Positions 23,330 through 35,341 of a stretch of DNA of 64,000 nucleotides are shown here, in pieces. The notes under the pieces are model-generated. The model was not told where the DNA came from, made no database searches, and saw nothing but the letters and a program-made list of their open reading frames with translations. The position numbers and the translations under genes were made by a program. Location: positions 29,240,724 to 29,304,723 of the forward strand of contig NC_049908.1 in assembly GCF_001411555.2 (NCBI RefSeq). The letters run 5' to 3'. The DNA is from Juglans regia. Its lineage: Eukaryota; Streptophyta; Magnoliopsida; Fagales; Juglandaceae. Position 1 is the first letter of the stretch, and each line of letters starts with the position of its first letter.

Positions 23330-23850
23330 GTGAGAAATGGGTTTCTGGGTGCAAATTGCAGTGTGCGACGGAGAGGGAAAGGGAACTTCGTGGTGGCTGG
23401 GTCCGCCAGAGGTTGTCGTCGGTGTCAACTGGTGGAGGTGCGGTGGCCTGGGTGGCTGCCTACGGCCGCGGAACTGCACACAAATGGGTTTGTGTGGGTC
23501 AAACCCATTTCGGTTCGTTTTCCGCGGGGGAGAGGGAGGGCTACGCGTGGGGGACTTCGATGGTGGCTGGGTTGGTCGCCGGCTTGAGGGGAACTCGTCG
23601 GTGGTGGTCGTGAGGTTCGGTGGCCGCGTACGGCGGCGCAATATGAGATAAATGGGAGAAACCCATTTCGGTTCTGTTTCAGCGGGGGAGAGCGACAACT
23701 GCGCGTGGGGGACATTGGTGGTGCCAGGGTTGCTCGTCGGCGTGAGGGGAACACGCCGGTAGTGGCGGTGATGATGGCCGGGGCTGGGCGGCGCCGGGCT
23801 GCGCTGGAGGAGAACCGGTCGTGCGGAAGAATCGCGTAGAAGAGAAAGCA
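23330..23850. repeat. GC-rich block with about 158-bp internal repeats in Helitron A
   Basis: This GC-rich island sits in AT-rich surroundings. The phrase CTACGCGTGGGGGAC (23541) recurs as CTGCGCGTGGGGGAC (about 23699), a 158-bp period; both are preceded by CGGTTC.GTTT..GCGGGGGAGAG and followed by TCGTCGG or related wording. A more diverged unit lies upstream. Open frames exist on both strands because of the base composition. Their Arg/Pro-rich translations look like by-products of the repeat. Confidence 0.7.
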
Positions 23851-23901
23851 AAATTAGAAAAAAAAAAATTTCCTACAAAATTACTATAAGATCACTTAAA
23901 A

Positions 23902-23937
<36 letters not shown>

Positions 23938-24071
23938 CTTCCTATATTTTGCAATTTCTCATCTCAAAAAGATTAAATAGTAGTAAATTCCTTTTTTTTT
24001 TATTATTATTTTTTTTTACAACTTTGCTTTTGTCCTTACTATAATATTACATTGTTGAATTTTTTACATAG

Positions 24072-24163
24072 GTTGAACTCCGTGATGTTGAAAGTGGAAA
24101 CAAAATATCTCAACGACTAGCTACTTATGAGAGTGTTGAAAGTATGGATCATTTAACTTTTTA
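24072..24163 (+). other. Exon-like block, possible captured gene fragment in Helitron A
   Basis: After an AG acceptor-like site a frame reads VELRDVESGNKISQRLATYE and on to a stop about ten codons later. Helitron B carries the aligned frame at 27089 onward, starting VEFREVECGNKISQQLATYK. Several differences are at third positions, but others change residues. Helitrons often carry gene pieces, so capture is possible. I do not recognise the source gene. Confidence 0.35.
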
Positions 24164-26429
24164 GTTTCGTATTGTGAATTAATAATTCAAAATTATCAAC
24201 TATCATTGTTGGAATATTAATGGTTGATGCTTGAAGATCATACACATTTCTTACTTGTTTTAAATAATCTAATTTGCTTTTCTGATTTTAAGATCTTTTA
24301 AATCAATTATTTAATGTTAACACTTGAAGAGATAGTAGATAGTTGAATACTAGCTCAATAATTGTTTTCCATGGACTTTGAGCTGTTTTTAACTCATAAA
24401 ATATTCAAATATGAATTCTAAAAGAGGATCTACCACATTTATCTTCTCAAAATTTAAAAAAAAAAAAAAAACCATCTCATCTCACATTTACATCCAAACA
24501 TATGCTAAGATAAATCATATAAATGCAAGATGATATTTGTTATAACTTATATTGAACCCACAGGTATATACACGTGATACCACATCTAAAATTATAATTT
24601 CGAATTAATCTAAAAATAATACTATATTTTAATTAATGAAATACCATTGCTTAAAATATTCACTAATGATATTTTATTTAATTAGTTCCACCAGTCTTAG
24701 TTGATTTTACACTATAATTTTGCTTCTTTTATAATTCCAAAATAAACAGAATAAGTTTGCCATTTGAAAAATGACATCAATACTTACAGTGTTACCCATA
24801 TAATTATACGTAACCAATTATTGAAATGTTAAAAATTTTAAAAATTAAAATTTGAATTAAAGAATTTGATAAAATAGAGTACATACTCAATAAAAATAAT
24901 ATTGTGCATAAAGTTGTACTCTAAAAGATGCTTGAAAAAAAAAAATTGTGAATAGTAGTAAGAAAGTTTGTAAATAGTAGAGAAGTAGTTTTGGATTAAG
25001 TAATTATTGGATTTTAAGAAATGAGACATAACAGTTGAATAAAAAATATTATAAAATTAAAATATTTTTAATTTAAAAGAATACAATTTCCAATCAGATT
25101 AAGTTTTGCGATGACAATAAATAAAGCACAAGGAGTTACATAAATTTAAAAACATTTGATCTTCGATATTCAAATAGGGAGTTACATAAATTTTCTTTTT
25201 TATACCCTAAATTCAACAAATATTACAAATTACTGTTAGAACATTTTTAAAACAGATCTAAGATCGTATGGTTTTCTTGTTTAGTTGTTAATTTTAATAT
25301 GTTAATACATCTGGTTTTGATATTTCATTTATTTAGTCAATTAGAAATATAAAATTCTATACTCATAATAATATCTTTTACATAAGCCAGTACTCTTTCA
25401 AATTATAAACTGGCCCATTTTATAAATTAATAATATTATTATTAGATGTAAACACTACATTTATATTTGTTCACCATACTTTATTTATTCTATATTAACA
25501 TGCTTCTAAATCTTTCATAACCATGCTTAGATTCCAAATTTATTTCATGCAGGAACATTTACCTTATATTCAAAATATTGTAAAATTATGTTCAACCAAA
25601 AAATGGATTATACAATTGGGTGCAGATTTAGATCAATTCTAAAAACAACGTCACAAAAACTTCAATGTTCTCTCCATAAATATTGTGAATGAGGAGAACA
25701 CACCACTTTGAATCCATAGCCTGCAAACTTTACTTTCAATAACGAAAGAAACAATTATGTAATTTTTAGTCGTTTCAGAAACAAACTCTAATATAAATTC
25801 GAAACATAAACCTTTACATTCCAAACTTGCTTAAACGTATAGTTTGTTTAAATTTATTGCTATTTGATTAGTAATTTCTAATTAGAATTAGTTATATTAT
25901 CTTTATAGATCTTATCATTAAATTCTCTTCTTTTATACTAGATGTTTATATTTTAAAATAATCTAATACAGGGCAAACGTGCTTCGCACGTAACTTCACT
26001 GCTAGTATATATCTTCCTAATACTTAAAAGCGTGTATAAAGATGAACAGTAGTGAATAGTAATTCAGTTCCAATTCAGTTTCATCGTCTCATTGCCTTCT
26101 CAAATTCAGTTCCAATTTTAGTCTTCTTCTTCGTTTAGTTAGCATGATTTACAGACTTAAAATATATAATCCTTACATACAACAATACATGTAAAATATC
26201 TGATCTTTACATATAACAGATGAAATATCTGATCTACACACTTAGAATTCAGATTTACAGAACAATTCTCAAACTCAACTCCAGGAAGAAAAAAATTTTC
26301 CCGTGCTCTTGAGATTTCTTCTCGCCGTTGGTACGCGGTTCTCTTCTAATTTCACCTCTAACTTCTGCATCTTGTTTTTTATTTTCTTTGTTTCTCGCAA
26401 GTTTTTTTTTCTGTTTCTCCGTGTGCGTT

Positions 26430-26900
26430 TCCGTGGAGGAGACGGAGGGCTGCGCGTGGGGAACTCCGAAGGTGGGTGCGATGGTCGCCGCCTTGAGGAG
26501 GACTCCTCGGTGGTGGTCGTGAGGTTCGGTGGCCACGTACGGCGGCGTAACATGAAACAAATGGGTGAAACCCATTTCCGTTCGGTTTCTGTGGGGGAGA
26601 CAGACGGCTGCGCGTGGCGGACTTCGAAGGTGGGTGGGACGGTCGCCGCGTTGAGGGGGACTCCTCGGTGGTGGTCGTGACCTTCGGTGGCCGCGTACGG
26701 CGGCGCAATATCACGTAAATGGGAGAAACCCATTTCGGTTCTCTTTCCACGGAGGAGAGCCATGGCTGCGCGTGTGGAACATTGGTGGTGCCAGGGATGC
26801 TCGTCGGCGTGAGGGGAACACGCCGGTGTTGGCGGTGATCATGGCCGGGGCTCGGCGGCACCGGGCTCCGCTGGAGGAGAACCACCCGTGCTCCCGGATC
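26430..26900. repeat. GC-rich block with 157-159-bp repeats in Helitron B
   Basis: TGCGCGTG recurs at 26451, 26610 and 26767. Each unit carries CTCGGTGGTGGTCGTGA, GGTGGCCGCGTACGGCGG (CCACGTACGG in the first) and AAACCCATTTC. It matches the block at 23330-23850 in Helitron A. Confidence 0.75.
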
Positions 26901-27439
26901 GCCTAGGAGAGAGAGAGAGAGAGTTTACAAATAAAATTTTTTTCCTACAAATCACTTAAAAAACTATTTATATATTCTATTATTCTACAATTTCCCATCT
27001 GAAAATATTAAATAATAGTAATTTTTTTTTCTTTATAACTTTACTTTTGTTCTTACTAGAATATTACATTGTTAAATTTTTTATATAGGTTGAGTTCCGT
27101 GAAGTTGAATGTGGAAACAAGATATCCCAACAACTAGCTACTTATAAAAGTATCAAAAGTATGGATCTTTTAACTTTTTATTTTCATACTGTGAATTAAT
27201 AACTGAAATAATTTATTTTACTTCTCTGATTCTAGAATCTTTTAAGTCATTTATTTAATATCATTTATTCAATAATTATTCTGCATGAACTTTGAGCTGT
27301 TTTAAATTATAATTTCGAATTAGTTTAAAAATAATACTACGTTTTAAGAAGATTTTTCCTGATATCTTTCAACGTAGATCATCTAGAATCTTTTGCAAAT
27401 GTAGCAACTTTTATATAACTAATTGATAAAATAGAGTAC

Positions 27440-28475
27440 ATACTTATTACAAATAATATTGTATATAAACTTATACTCTAAAAGATGCTTGAAAAATAAA
27501 ATAAAATAAAAATTTAAAAAATGTAGTTTTGGATTAAATAATTATTGGATTTTAAAAAATGAGACATAACAGTTGAATAAAAAATATTATATATTTAAAA
27601 TATTTTTAAATTATAATTCTTTAATTATACCTCTTTTACTATTATTTTACTACTAAGCAATTTTTTTTCCTTTTGCTATTTATATCTGAATTAAAAACCT
27701 CATAATTTATTCTTATTACATAATATATAATAAAATTAATTGAATCAATCAATATAATCATATAATTTAATTAAAAATAAATTTAATTTTATAAAATTTA
27801 ACATTCTTTTGCTCTTTGAGTTCATTTTTATCATCAAACAATATCAATTTCTTAAAGTTGTGAACTTATAAACTAACATTCCGACATAATTAAATGTTAT
27901 ATCTTATTAGTTATATATGCATGTTTACAGAAATTTTTTTTTTTAAAAAATTATAAAATTGCTCATAAAATTTTACCGATGAATTTAGTTCTATATGTAA
28001 ATACTTACATCAATATTTACAATTTTACCCATATAATTATACATAATCAATTACTAAAATGTTGAAATTTTTAAAAATCGAAAATTTAATTAACATGCAT
28101 ATATAACTAATAACATGCATCTAAAAGATGCTTGAAAAACAAAATGAAATAAAAATTTTATGAATATTAATAATAAAGTTTGTAAATAGTAAATATGTAG
28201 TTTCCGATTAAATAATTATTAGATTTTAAAAAATGAAACATAACAGTTGAATAAAAATTATTATAAAATTAAAATATTTTTAAATTATAATTTTATAATC
28301 ATACCTCTTTTACTATTGTTTTACTACTAAACAATTTGTTTTCCTTTTACTATTTATATTTGAATTAAAAACTTCAGAATTTATTCTTATTGCAAAATAT
28401 AAAATTAAATTAATTCAATCAATCAATATAATCATATAATTTAATTAAAAATGAATTTAATTTTATAAATTTATT
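27440..28475 (+). repeat. Direct duplication, about 640-bp period, in the tail of Helitron B
   Basis: The stretch beginning CTAAAAGATGCTTGAAAAA near 27478 and running through CAATCAATATAATCATATAA recurs from about 28120 to 28475 with scattered differences. A single related copy is found in Helitron A near 24914-25070. It is AT-rich and non-coding. Confidence 0.7.
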
Positions 28476-28480
28476 CAAAT

Positions 28481-28982
28481 TTTCATTCTTTTTCAAAAGA
28501 AAAAATGCTCCTTCTTCTACAAGACAAAAGTTATTCCTCCCCCACAAAAAATATTAAAATATTATAAATATCAAAATATATGAAATATAGAGAAATATTT
28601 GAAATATATGTTATATAGATAATATAATATTTAAAATAAATAAAAAATATAATATTTAAATTATATAAAAAATAAATAAATAAATTGATATACGACGTAT
28701 TGTATAAATTAGTACGTAAAATTAAAAAAATATATTTTAATAATATATTTTAAATGATAGGAGAAAGACGTTGAGATTGCTCCACAACAACTACCATTCT
28801 TCCCTCCATTTCAGCGTAGAATCAAGAGTCATTGGAGCAGCTATATCTACAAACAACCCCAGACTTTAGCCTCATAGGTCCAAACCATAGCTTCAGAGTT
28901 CAAACTAACCTACATCATTCACTTTTCAACTCTCATGTAACGCCATGTTGTGAATGCCAAATCCAGCAACATAATCCCAAAA
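28481..28982 (+). promoter_or_regulatory. NHX upstream region and putative leader
   Basis: This region is AT-rich up to about 28755, with a TGTATAAATT motif near 28699 that could be a TATA box. From there the sequence is less AT-biased (ACAACAACTACC, CCTCCATTTCAGC) and looks like a 5' UTR leading to the ATG at 28983. The transcription start is not proven. Confidence 0.4.
28935..28974 (+). promoter_or_regulatory. Cluster of three tiny upstream ORFs before the NHX start
   Basis: Three ATGs precede the main ATG (28983) within 48 nt: ATGTAA at 28935-28940 (start directly followed by stop), ATGTTGTGA at 28945-28953, and a seven-codon frame with its stop at 28954-28974. All end before the main start. 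If the leader includes them they should lower or regulate translation. AUG-stop elements of this kind are known to regulate the Arabidopsis boron transporter NIP5;1. Any role here is inference. Confidence 0.5.
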
Positions 28983-31900
28983 ATGACTGTGGTCGAAACC
29001 ATAGAGGTTCTGTCCCCAGTACTCCAAGGATCATCCTCTTCCTTTCTTAGCACTGGCACCATCATTGCACTCACCGGCTTCTTCGCGCTTCTCTGCGCTT
29101 GCATCGTTATCGGTCATCTCCTGGAAGAGAACCTCTGGGCCAACGAATCCATCATCTCCCTTGTTCTGGTACTGGGAACCCTGTTTTTTATATGATTGGT
29201 TTTTGGTAAAATATGTGATGTGCTCAATCATGGTTCTTCTTGTCTTTGGCTATTGGTTGCATATGTAGGGGTTGTGCTCTGGATTGGTGGTGTTGCTGGT
29301 GACCAAGTTCGAGAATTCGCACATATTAACCTTTAGTGAGGATTTGTTCTTCCTTTATTTGCTTCCCCCAATCATTTTCAATGCTGGGTATGATATCCAT
29401 CTCTCTCCCTCTCTCTCTATTGGTCATTGTCATTGGTTCCCCAGAAGTGTATTGGATTAAATTTGGTTCCTAGCTTTCTGAAGTCCAAAAAAAAAAGAAC
29501 TTGCTTGTACTTTAGATATATGCTATGTGAGCTGGACTGGGGTTCCGGAGTTCTTCATATGGAGTAACTACGAACAAGTTATTAGATCTCAAAGATGGTT
29601 TTAGTTTAATTTTTATTTCTGACTTGAATGTAAAATAGTCTTGATATTTGTGATTTGTGACATAACTTTAGTATGTGTTTCTTTGCAGTCTTTAGTGGTA
29701 ACTACTTTTAATTAACATTGTGTTAGTATTTCCAAAAAACGTCCTCTTTCTAAAACATGTACTGATTCTTACATTAAAGTATATTGATATTGGTTCTTGT
29801 TCCGTTTCCAGTTTTCAGGTCAAGAAAAAGCAATTTTTCAAGAATTTCACCACAATATTTTTGTTTGGAGTATTTGGTACAATGATTTCATTCTGCATTA
29901 TATCACTAGGTAAGATCTGCAATCTTCAATCCACTTCCACCATTTTCTTTTTCTCTTCCAGATTGGAGCCGATATTTTGTCATATACTCATATTTGTCAT
30001 ATGATGTTATATTTTTCACTCAAGACAGTCTAACTCTACCATTTTTGCCTTTTGATACTGTCTAGGTGCTTATTTTCTATTTAAAAGAGTTGGTGTGGCA
30101 AACCTGAATATTCAAGATTACCTAGGTGACTAATAACTAATGTTGGGTCAGCTTCTTCATATAATGGTTGTCAATATTCTTTTTGCTGACTATCTCTTCC
30201 TCCTATATGTGCAGCCATTGGTGCCATATTGTCGGCAACTGATTCAGTTTGCACACTGCAGGTGCAGCTGATTATCCCTTCCTCATACTAATTTAGATAT
30301 GGGTGTCAACATACGTCATTAATCCATGATTGTTTTCTCTTGTCAAAGGTTCTCAGTCAAGATGAAACACCATTACTTTACAGTATTGTATTCGGTGAGG
30401 GAGTGGTGAATGATGCCACCTCTATTGTGCTTTTCAATGCAGTCCAAACACTTAACTTCAGCGATATTGATATTCTTACAGCATTAAAGTTGTTGGGAAC
30501 CTTCCTTTACCTCTTCTTCACCAGTACTGCTCTTGGTATAGCAGTAAGTTGTTTCTTCATTTCCTCTCTCTCTCTCTCTCTTTTTAAAAAAATTTCTTTC
30601 AGCTGTTCTAGTTGCTGTACATCAAAGTGCACTGTTAATAACCAAGCATAAATAAAGGTCAGGAATTGCATTGTTCTGGATTGTAAAAGCATAAGCTAAA
30701 ATGTTAACTTGTGCAATACGTATAAAGACATGTCGTGGACTTCTATTTCTTTTGCATGGAAAAGGGCAGTGTTCATCCTTTCATAGGTACACTGAAGAAA
30801 GACTTGAGATTTTGACAGTTCTGTTCAGAACCGTAGCAAGCAAAACAAATTCTTCTGATATTTTCTAACACAGCTTCACTTCTTTCTTTCATTTATAAAT
30901 TTTTTATTGATGGGGTACAACTAAACATTTGCATGCATATGTGAATGTTCATATCTACGTGGTCTAAACCCAGGTGAATTTTCACATTTGAACTGAATTA
31001 TTTTCCCAAAAGCATTGAAGAATTCTGTCATTTGTTTGAATCAACAACTATTACATTGTTTCACCAGTTTTCAGCTCATTTAAATATTTCCTTTTATAGA
31101 CTTTTGAGCTCATAGGTTTGCAACTTACTATCAAATCGGTCTTATTTTGGTGTCTTATTGGCTAGGTAAATCTTAATACGCTGTTTATTGGAAAATTTCT
31201 GTTGATCTATCTTATAACTTGCTCTATGGTAATGTTTCAGGCTGGTCTTATCAGTGCTTTTATCATTAAGACACTTTACTTTGGAAGGTACAAACTAATG
31301 CATTACGCCTCTTTGTTCACAAAATTAATTGTTGCACTGTCTCTTCTACGTTTTTCTTTTTATTGTTTCCGTAATTTATCACCGTTCCATGCGGTTCCTT
31401 AGTGGTAATATTGGATCTCTGCCTCTCTATACCCCCTGAGGGCCTGACATAATGTGTGGTCATCCTGTCAGGTAAAATTGATGGATTTGAATCCCCAATT
31501 GCATCACTTTGAATTGGCATATTATTCATAAATAGGTTCAAAATAGTTGCAACTCAAGTTTCAAATAAGAGTTGGATAACTTGAGGAATAACGCGTACAA
31601 TGATTCATATAGAAAGAAAAGGAAGCTTAAAAGTTAATTGCAGTGTGGAATTATATCTTTCCTACACATGGATAAGTTTCCAACTTCTAGTTGAGCTACA
31701 CAACATCAGTCTGTGACCAAGGAAATTCTTGTACCTCTATCCTCACATCGTCTTTTCCTTGTCAGTAACTACAATTTATCTAGTTGTCCATTCTCAAAAG
31801 TTGTACTCTCGTCTCCTTTTTGCCAACAAGCTCTATGTCTCTGTCCAGGATCTGATTCCTAATATCTTCAAACGTGTGCAAATAATGTAGCTTCTCTCCC

Positions 31901-34900
31901 TGGATGAAAATAATTACAAGCTTGTTTTACCTAAATGCCTAAATAATCATTAAAAGTTGGAAAAAACAATGTAGCTAAAGGGGAGTGGTAAAAGAAAGTA
32001 AGGCCAAAGATTTAACAGCATCCATTCTCCAAGTTGAGATAAATGGCAAACAAGGAGTACTGTAGTCAACCCCATCTAGAAATCTGCCTCTTGTTGTTCT
32101 GGATCACATACTACTCTAGTAAATTAGCTTCTCATAATCAGAATTTTAATTATATTTATAGGGTTTTGCATTCTTGGAATGTAAGTCTGTGAATACCCTG
32201 ACATTTATTGTTCTCCCACCACAGGCATTCCACAGATCGTGAAGTTGCACTCATGATGCTTATGGCTTATTTGTCATACATGTTGGCTGAGGTACCAAAG
32301 ACTCGTGCTTTTTAATGGTCGCATTTTTTTTTTGGACTCCAAGTATTTCTCTTTTTTTGGTGTGGTGGTGGAGATTTCTTCCCCATTGACACAGTGGGTT
32401 AAACTTAATGTTCAATCTCCTTCGATGGCCTCACGGTGCATGACCTGTCCATCACATTATATCTTTATCTTGTGATGAATTTACATATGTTGGATGGAAT
32501 TTTTGACGTTCAATTGGAACCGAATAAATTACAGTTGCTGAAAGTTCTTATTCAAGTCATGCCATAGCATCATAGCTTAACACTTGGTATAGGTATAGCT
32601 CAATGCACTATTTACGGAAGATATCAAATTCGACTGCATAAATGAAAAAGAAATGATATGTGATAGGAAACATAACATTTGGTCAAATCAGAATATTTGG
32701 TGACTATGGATCCATTGCTTTGTTGTGAGTATCAGTGAAATTAATAATTTCCTTTCTTTCATTCTTTCTTTCCTGCAGCTGTTCAATCTAAGTGGGATTC
32801 TGACAATATTCTTCTGTGGCATTGTCATGTCTCACTACACATGGCACAACGTTACAGAAAGTTCAAGGATAACGACCAAGTAAGAACATAGTCCCTTTAT
32901 CTGTTTTATGAGTGGATATCTGTATCATAAACCCAGATGACTGTTATCAGGAAATTGTAATTGTAAATTGTAAAGTGGTCATATTATTGAGAAGCCCCAA
33001 CCACAGCTGTTAAAATTACTAGTAGTGTGGACATGAAGGAAAACAATGCCTACAAGAAGAGAAAATCCCAAAATCTATTAGTCTTTCTGTTCTTTGTGTG
33101 GAGAGACAGTCATTTTGGGGAATATGAGGTTCCATATTCTCAGTGTACATGGAAAAATATATCTCCATTTTGTTTAACTTCTACTATTTCAACCAAGTCC
33201 ATCCCTATTCATTGTAAAAAATCATCCTTACGCTCCTTAGAAACCTAGAGAAGGGTGTATTAAGTAATAAATGCTTGTAAAACTCAATAACTATGCTAAT
33301 GACTAAAACTAGTCCATAAGCACCAAAAAAAAAAAAAAATCACAGCTAACAAATTGTACAGATGAGTACAAAAGAACCAGATCTTGGGTGTGACGGGAAA
33401 AGAATGTAATCTGTCAGTGTGAAATAGATAAGCACGAAAGAAAGGGTACTTGGTGGCAAACTGTGATTTTGACTCCCTGGTCATAATTCCTACTTGGATG
33501 AGTTAAATATTCTAGTAAGTTGGATCAACATCTAACGAGTTGGGCTGTAAAGACAATAACCATGAGTGAGTTTTATTTGAAAAATGAGTTCTATTGAAAA
33601 ATCCTAACTTCCAAATGGTTTTATGATTTCAGGCATGCATTTGCAACAATTTCGTTTATTGCAGAAACTTTTCTATTTCTGTATGTTGGTATGGATGCCT
33701 TGGACATTGAAAAATGGAAAGAAAGCAAAGCAAGGTAAATTTACAACTTTTCTCCTTCACATTATATAGCTCAATGTTAGTTGCCAGTTTGAATATTGTT
33801 ACAGATGAAGTGAAATGAGACTTACCACATTCAGATCTTCGGTGTCCTGAATGCTCTGCCAATGCCATAAAAATGTGTTGCTGATATGTGCGTTTTAAGT
33901 GTTGCCATTATCCTTCAGAGAGCATAAGACCTAAGACATTGTTTTTCCTGTGGTTGGACATTATAATATTAAATTTCATGTATAACTAGTATTGCTCTCT
34001 TTTCTTCAGTGCAGGAACTTCGCTTGCTGTCAGTTCAACACTGCTTGCATTAGTGTTGGTTGGAAGAGCAGCATTCGTGTTCCCTATTGCCAATATTACA
34101 AATTTAATGAAAAAGAGAGAAAATACAAAGATTGAGTTTCGACAACAGGTAATAACTACAGGCACTCAAGCACTTGGCTATTGCTAGTTTATTCTAGGTA
34201 AAATTCTGCTAACATTTTAAAATATCAGTTCATAATATGGTGGGCAGGCCTAATGAGAGGTGCAGTGACTATTGCCTTGTCCTATAATCAGGTAAGTTGA
34301 TGGAATTTCAAGTCCACTATGTTTGAATTATTTGTTCCTTTGCAGATATTGAATTGTGCAATTACATGCAGTTTGCGAGTTCTGACGACACATCAATGCA
34401 AGATAGTGCACTAATGATCACCTGCACTATAATTGTTGTTTTATTCAGTACTGTGGTATGTTATCTTGTATTTCTGATTTCAAGCTTTTAAGTTAACTAT
34501 AAGTGAACTATTTCTTGTCACACTAGCATTATCCACTGAACCATAAGTCATTTGTTCCTTGTGGCAAATTAGACAGTGTTTTATTCTCCTCTGCTTATGT
34601 TTGGGATCCCAGAAAACAGCCATTAAGGAAACAAATTGCCCTGAAAAAAAAATAACCAAGGAAATGAATTTCAAAAGGCCATTTCAAATTGTGTAAGAAA
34701 TTTCTTAAAATGTTTTTCTTAGGGGTAAAGAAAAAGAACTTTTTCTTGTAATTGTCTGTCTGGTAATTCAATAAAACTCTATACTCCTTGTCCAATAATC
34801 TGTTACTCTTTCTTCATGTATTTTACACTAAATAACTTACTCAGAACAGAAACATTTATGCATCAGTTTCTATGGAAAAACACACAATGTATCAATGACG

Positions 34901-35286
34901 AGTCCAATCTCTTATTTCATTATTTTTGGATTAATAAATAATAATAATTTTTTTTTGCAAAACAGGTGTTTGGTTCCATAACAAAGCCACTGATAGGAGC
35001 AGTGCTGTTACGTCATGCAAAGCCTACAATCTCAGATGCAACTGATCTTCCAAGTCAAGAAGACTTGAACATATTGTTCCTTGAAAGTGGAGATTCAAGT
35101 GAGCAAACCAACAATCCACCCACTCGCAAGAACAGCTTAAGGTTGCTAATATCAAACCCCACTTACACTGTTCATTATTGGTGGAGAAAGTTTGATGACA
35201 AGTGCATGAGACCAGTATTTGGAGGACGGGGTTTTGTTCCATTTGTTCCTAGTTCCCCTACTGGTGCGAGGGATGAAACTTCTTGA
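28983..35286 (+). CDS. NHX: Vacuolar-type Na+(K+)/H+ antiporter (NHX class I), 14 exons, 542 aa
   Basis: NHX proteins of class I exchange Na+ or K+ for H+ across the tonoplast and act in vacuolar pH, K+ storage and salt tolerance. Exons are 28983-29168, 29269-29387, 29812-29909, 30066-30125, 30215-30261, 30349-30543, 31241-31287, 32225-32291, 32779-32879, 33633-33734, 34010-34148, 34229-34291, 34372-34455 and 34966-35286. All phases join and the sum is 543 codons with TGA. The amiloride-binding motif LFFLYLLPPI is at 88-97, ATDSVCTLQV follows near 162, and GEGVVNDA carries the N191-D192 pair typical of electroneutral CPA1 exchangers. There are about 10-12 hydrophobic segments and a soluble tail with MRPVFGGRGFVPFVP. 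Length is near the usual 540 aa. It reads as intact. I cannot say which family member (NHX1-4) is the orthologue. Confidence 0.95.
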
Positions 35287-35335
35287 ATTCAAATGTTGAC
35301 CGTATAATTTTTTATTCGTTGTCATCTTGCAGTAC

Positions 35336-35341
35336 AATAAA
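35336..35341 (+). terminator. Likely NHX polyadenylation signal
   Basis: AATAAA lies 50 bp after the stop codon and is followed by TGTATAATGA and a T-rich stretch. It is a canonical hexamer at a usual distance. Confidence 0.5.

Larger units (their letters stand above)
20918..26005 (+). mobile_element. Non-autonomous Helitron A, interrupted by inverted Helitron H2
   Basis: The 5' end TCCTCCTAATACTTAAAAG follows an AT run. The 3' end has the 6-bp stem ACGTGC/GCACGT (25977-25982 and 25986-25991, loop TTC), ten bases, then CTAG at 26002-26005 followed by T. Removing the nested element 21225-22869 leaves about 3.44 kb. The interior holds a GC-rich repeat block (23330-23850) and an exon-like block (24072-24163) that are shared with Helitron B. 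No replicase frame is present. Homology between A and B across these blocks supports the reading that 20918-21224 and 22870-26005 are one element. Confidence 0.7.
26012..28480 (+). mobile_element. Non-autonomous Helitron B, 3' end not identified
   Basis: The 5' end TCTTCCTAATACTTAAAAG starts 6 bp (TATATA) after the CTAG of Helitron A. Homology to A runs through the leader, the GC-rich repeats (26430-26900), the exon-like block at 27089 and the AT-rich tail (about 28000-28290 against 24770-25070). No stem-loop plus CTRR end was found, so the right limit near 28480 is approximate and the element may be truncated or interrupted. Confidence 0.6.

Noticed and set aside
22912..23851. Long open frames on both strands in the GC-rich Helitron block (107-182 codons)
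   Set aside because: They overlap in several frames, are low-complexity Arg/Pro/Gly-rich, follow the 158-bp repeat period, and lie inside a transposable element.
26255..26885. Arg/Pro-rich minus-strand frames of 106-168 codons in Helitron B
   Set aside because: Same reason as in Helitron A: open because of GC-rich repeat composition, with no domain and no start context.
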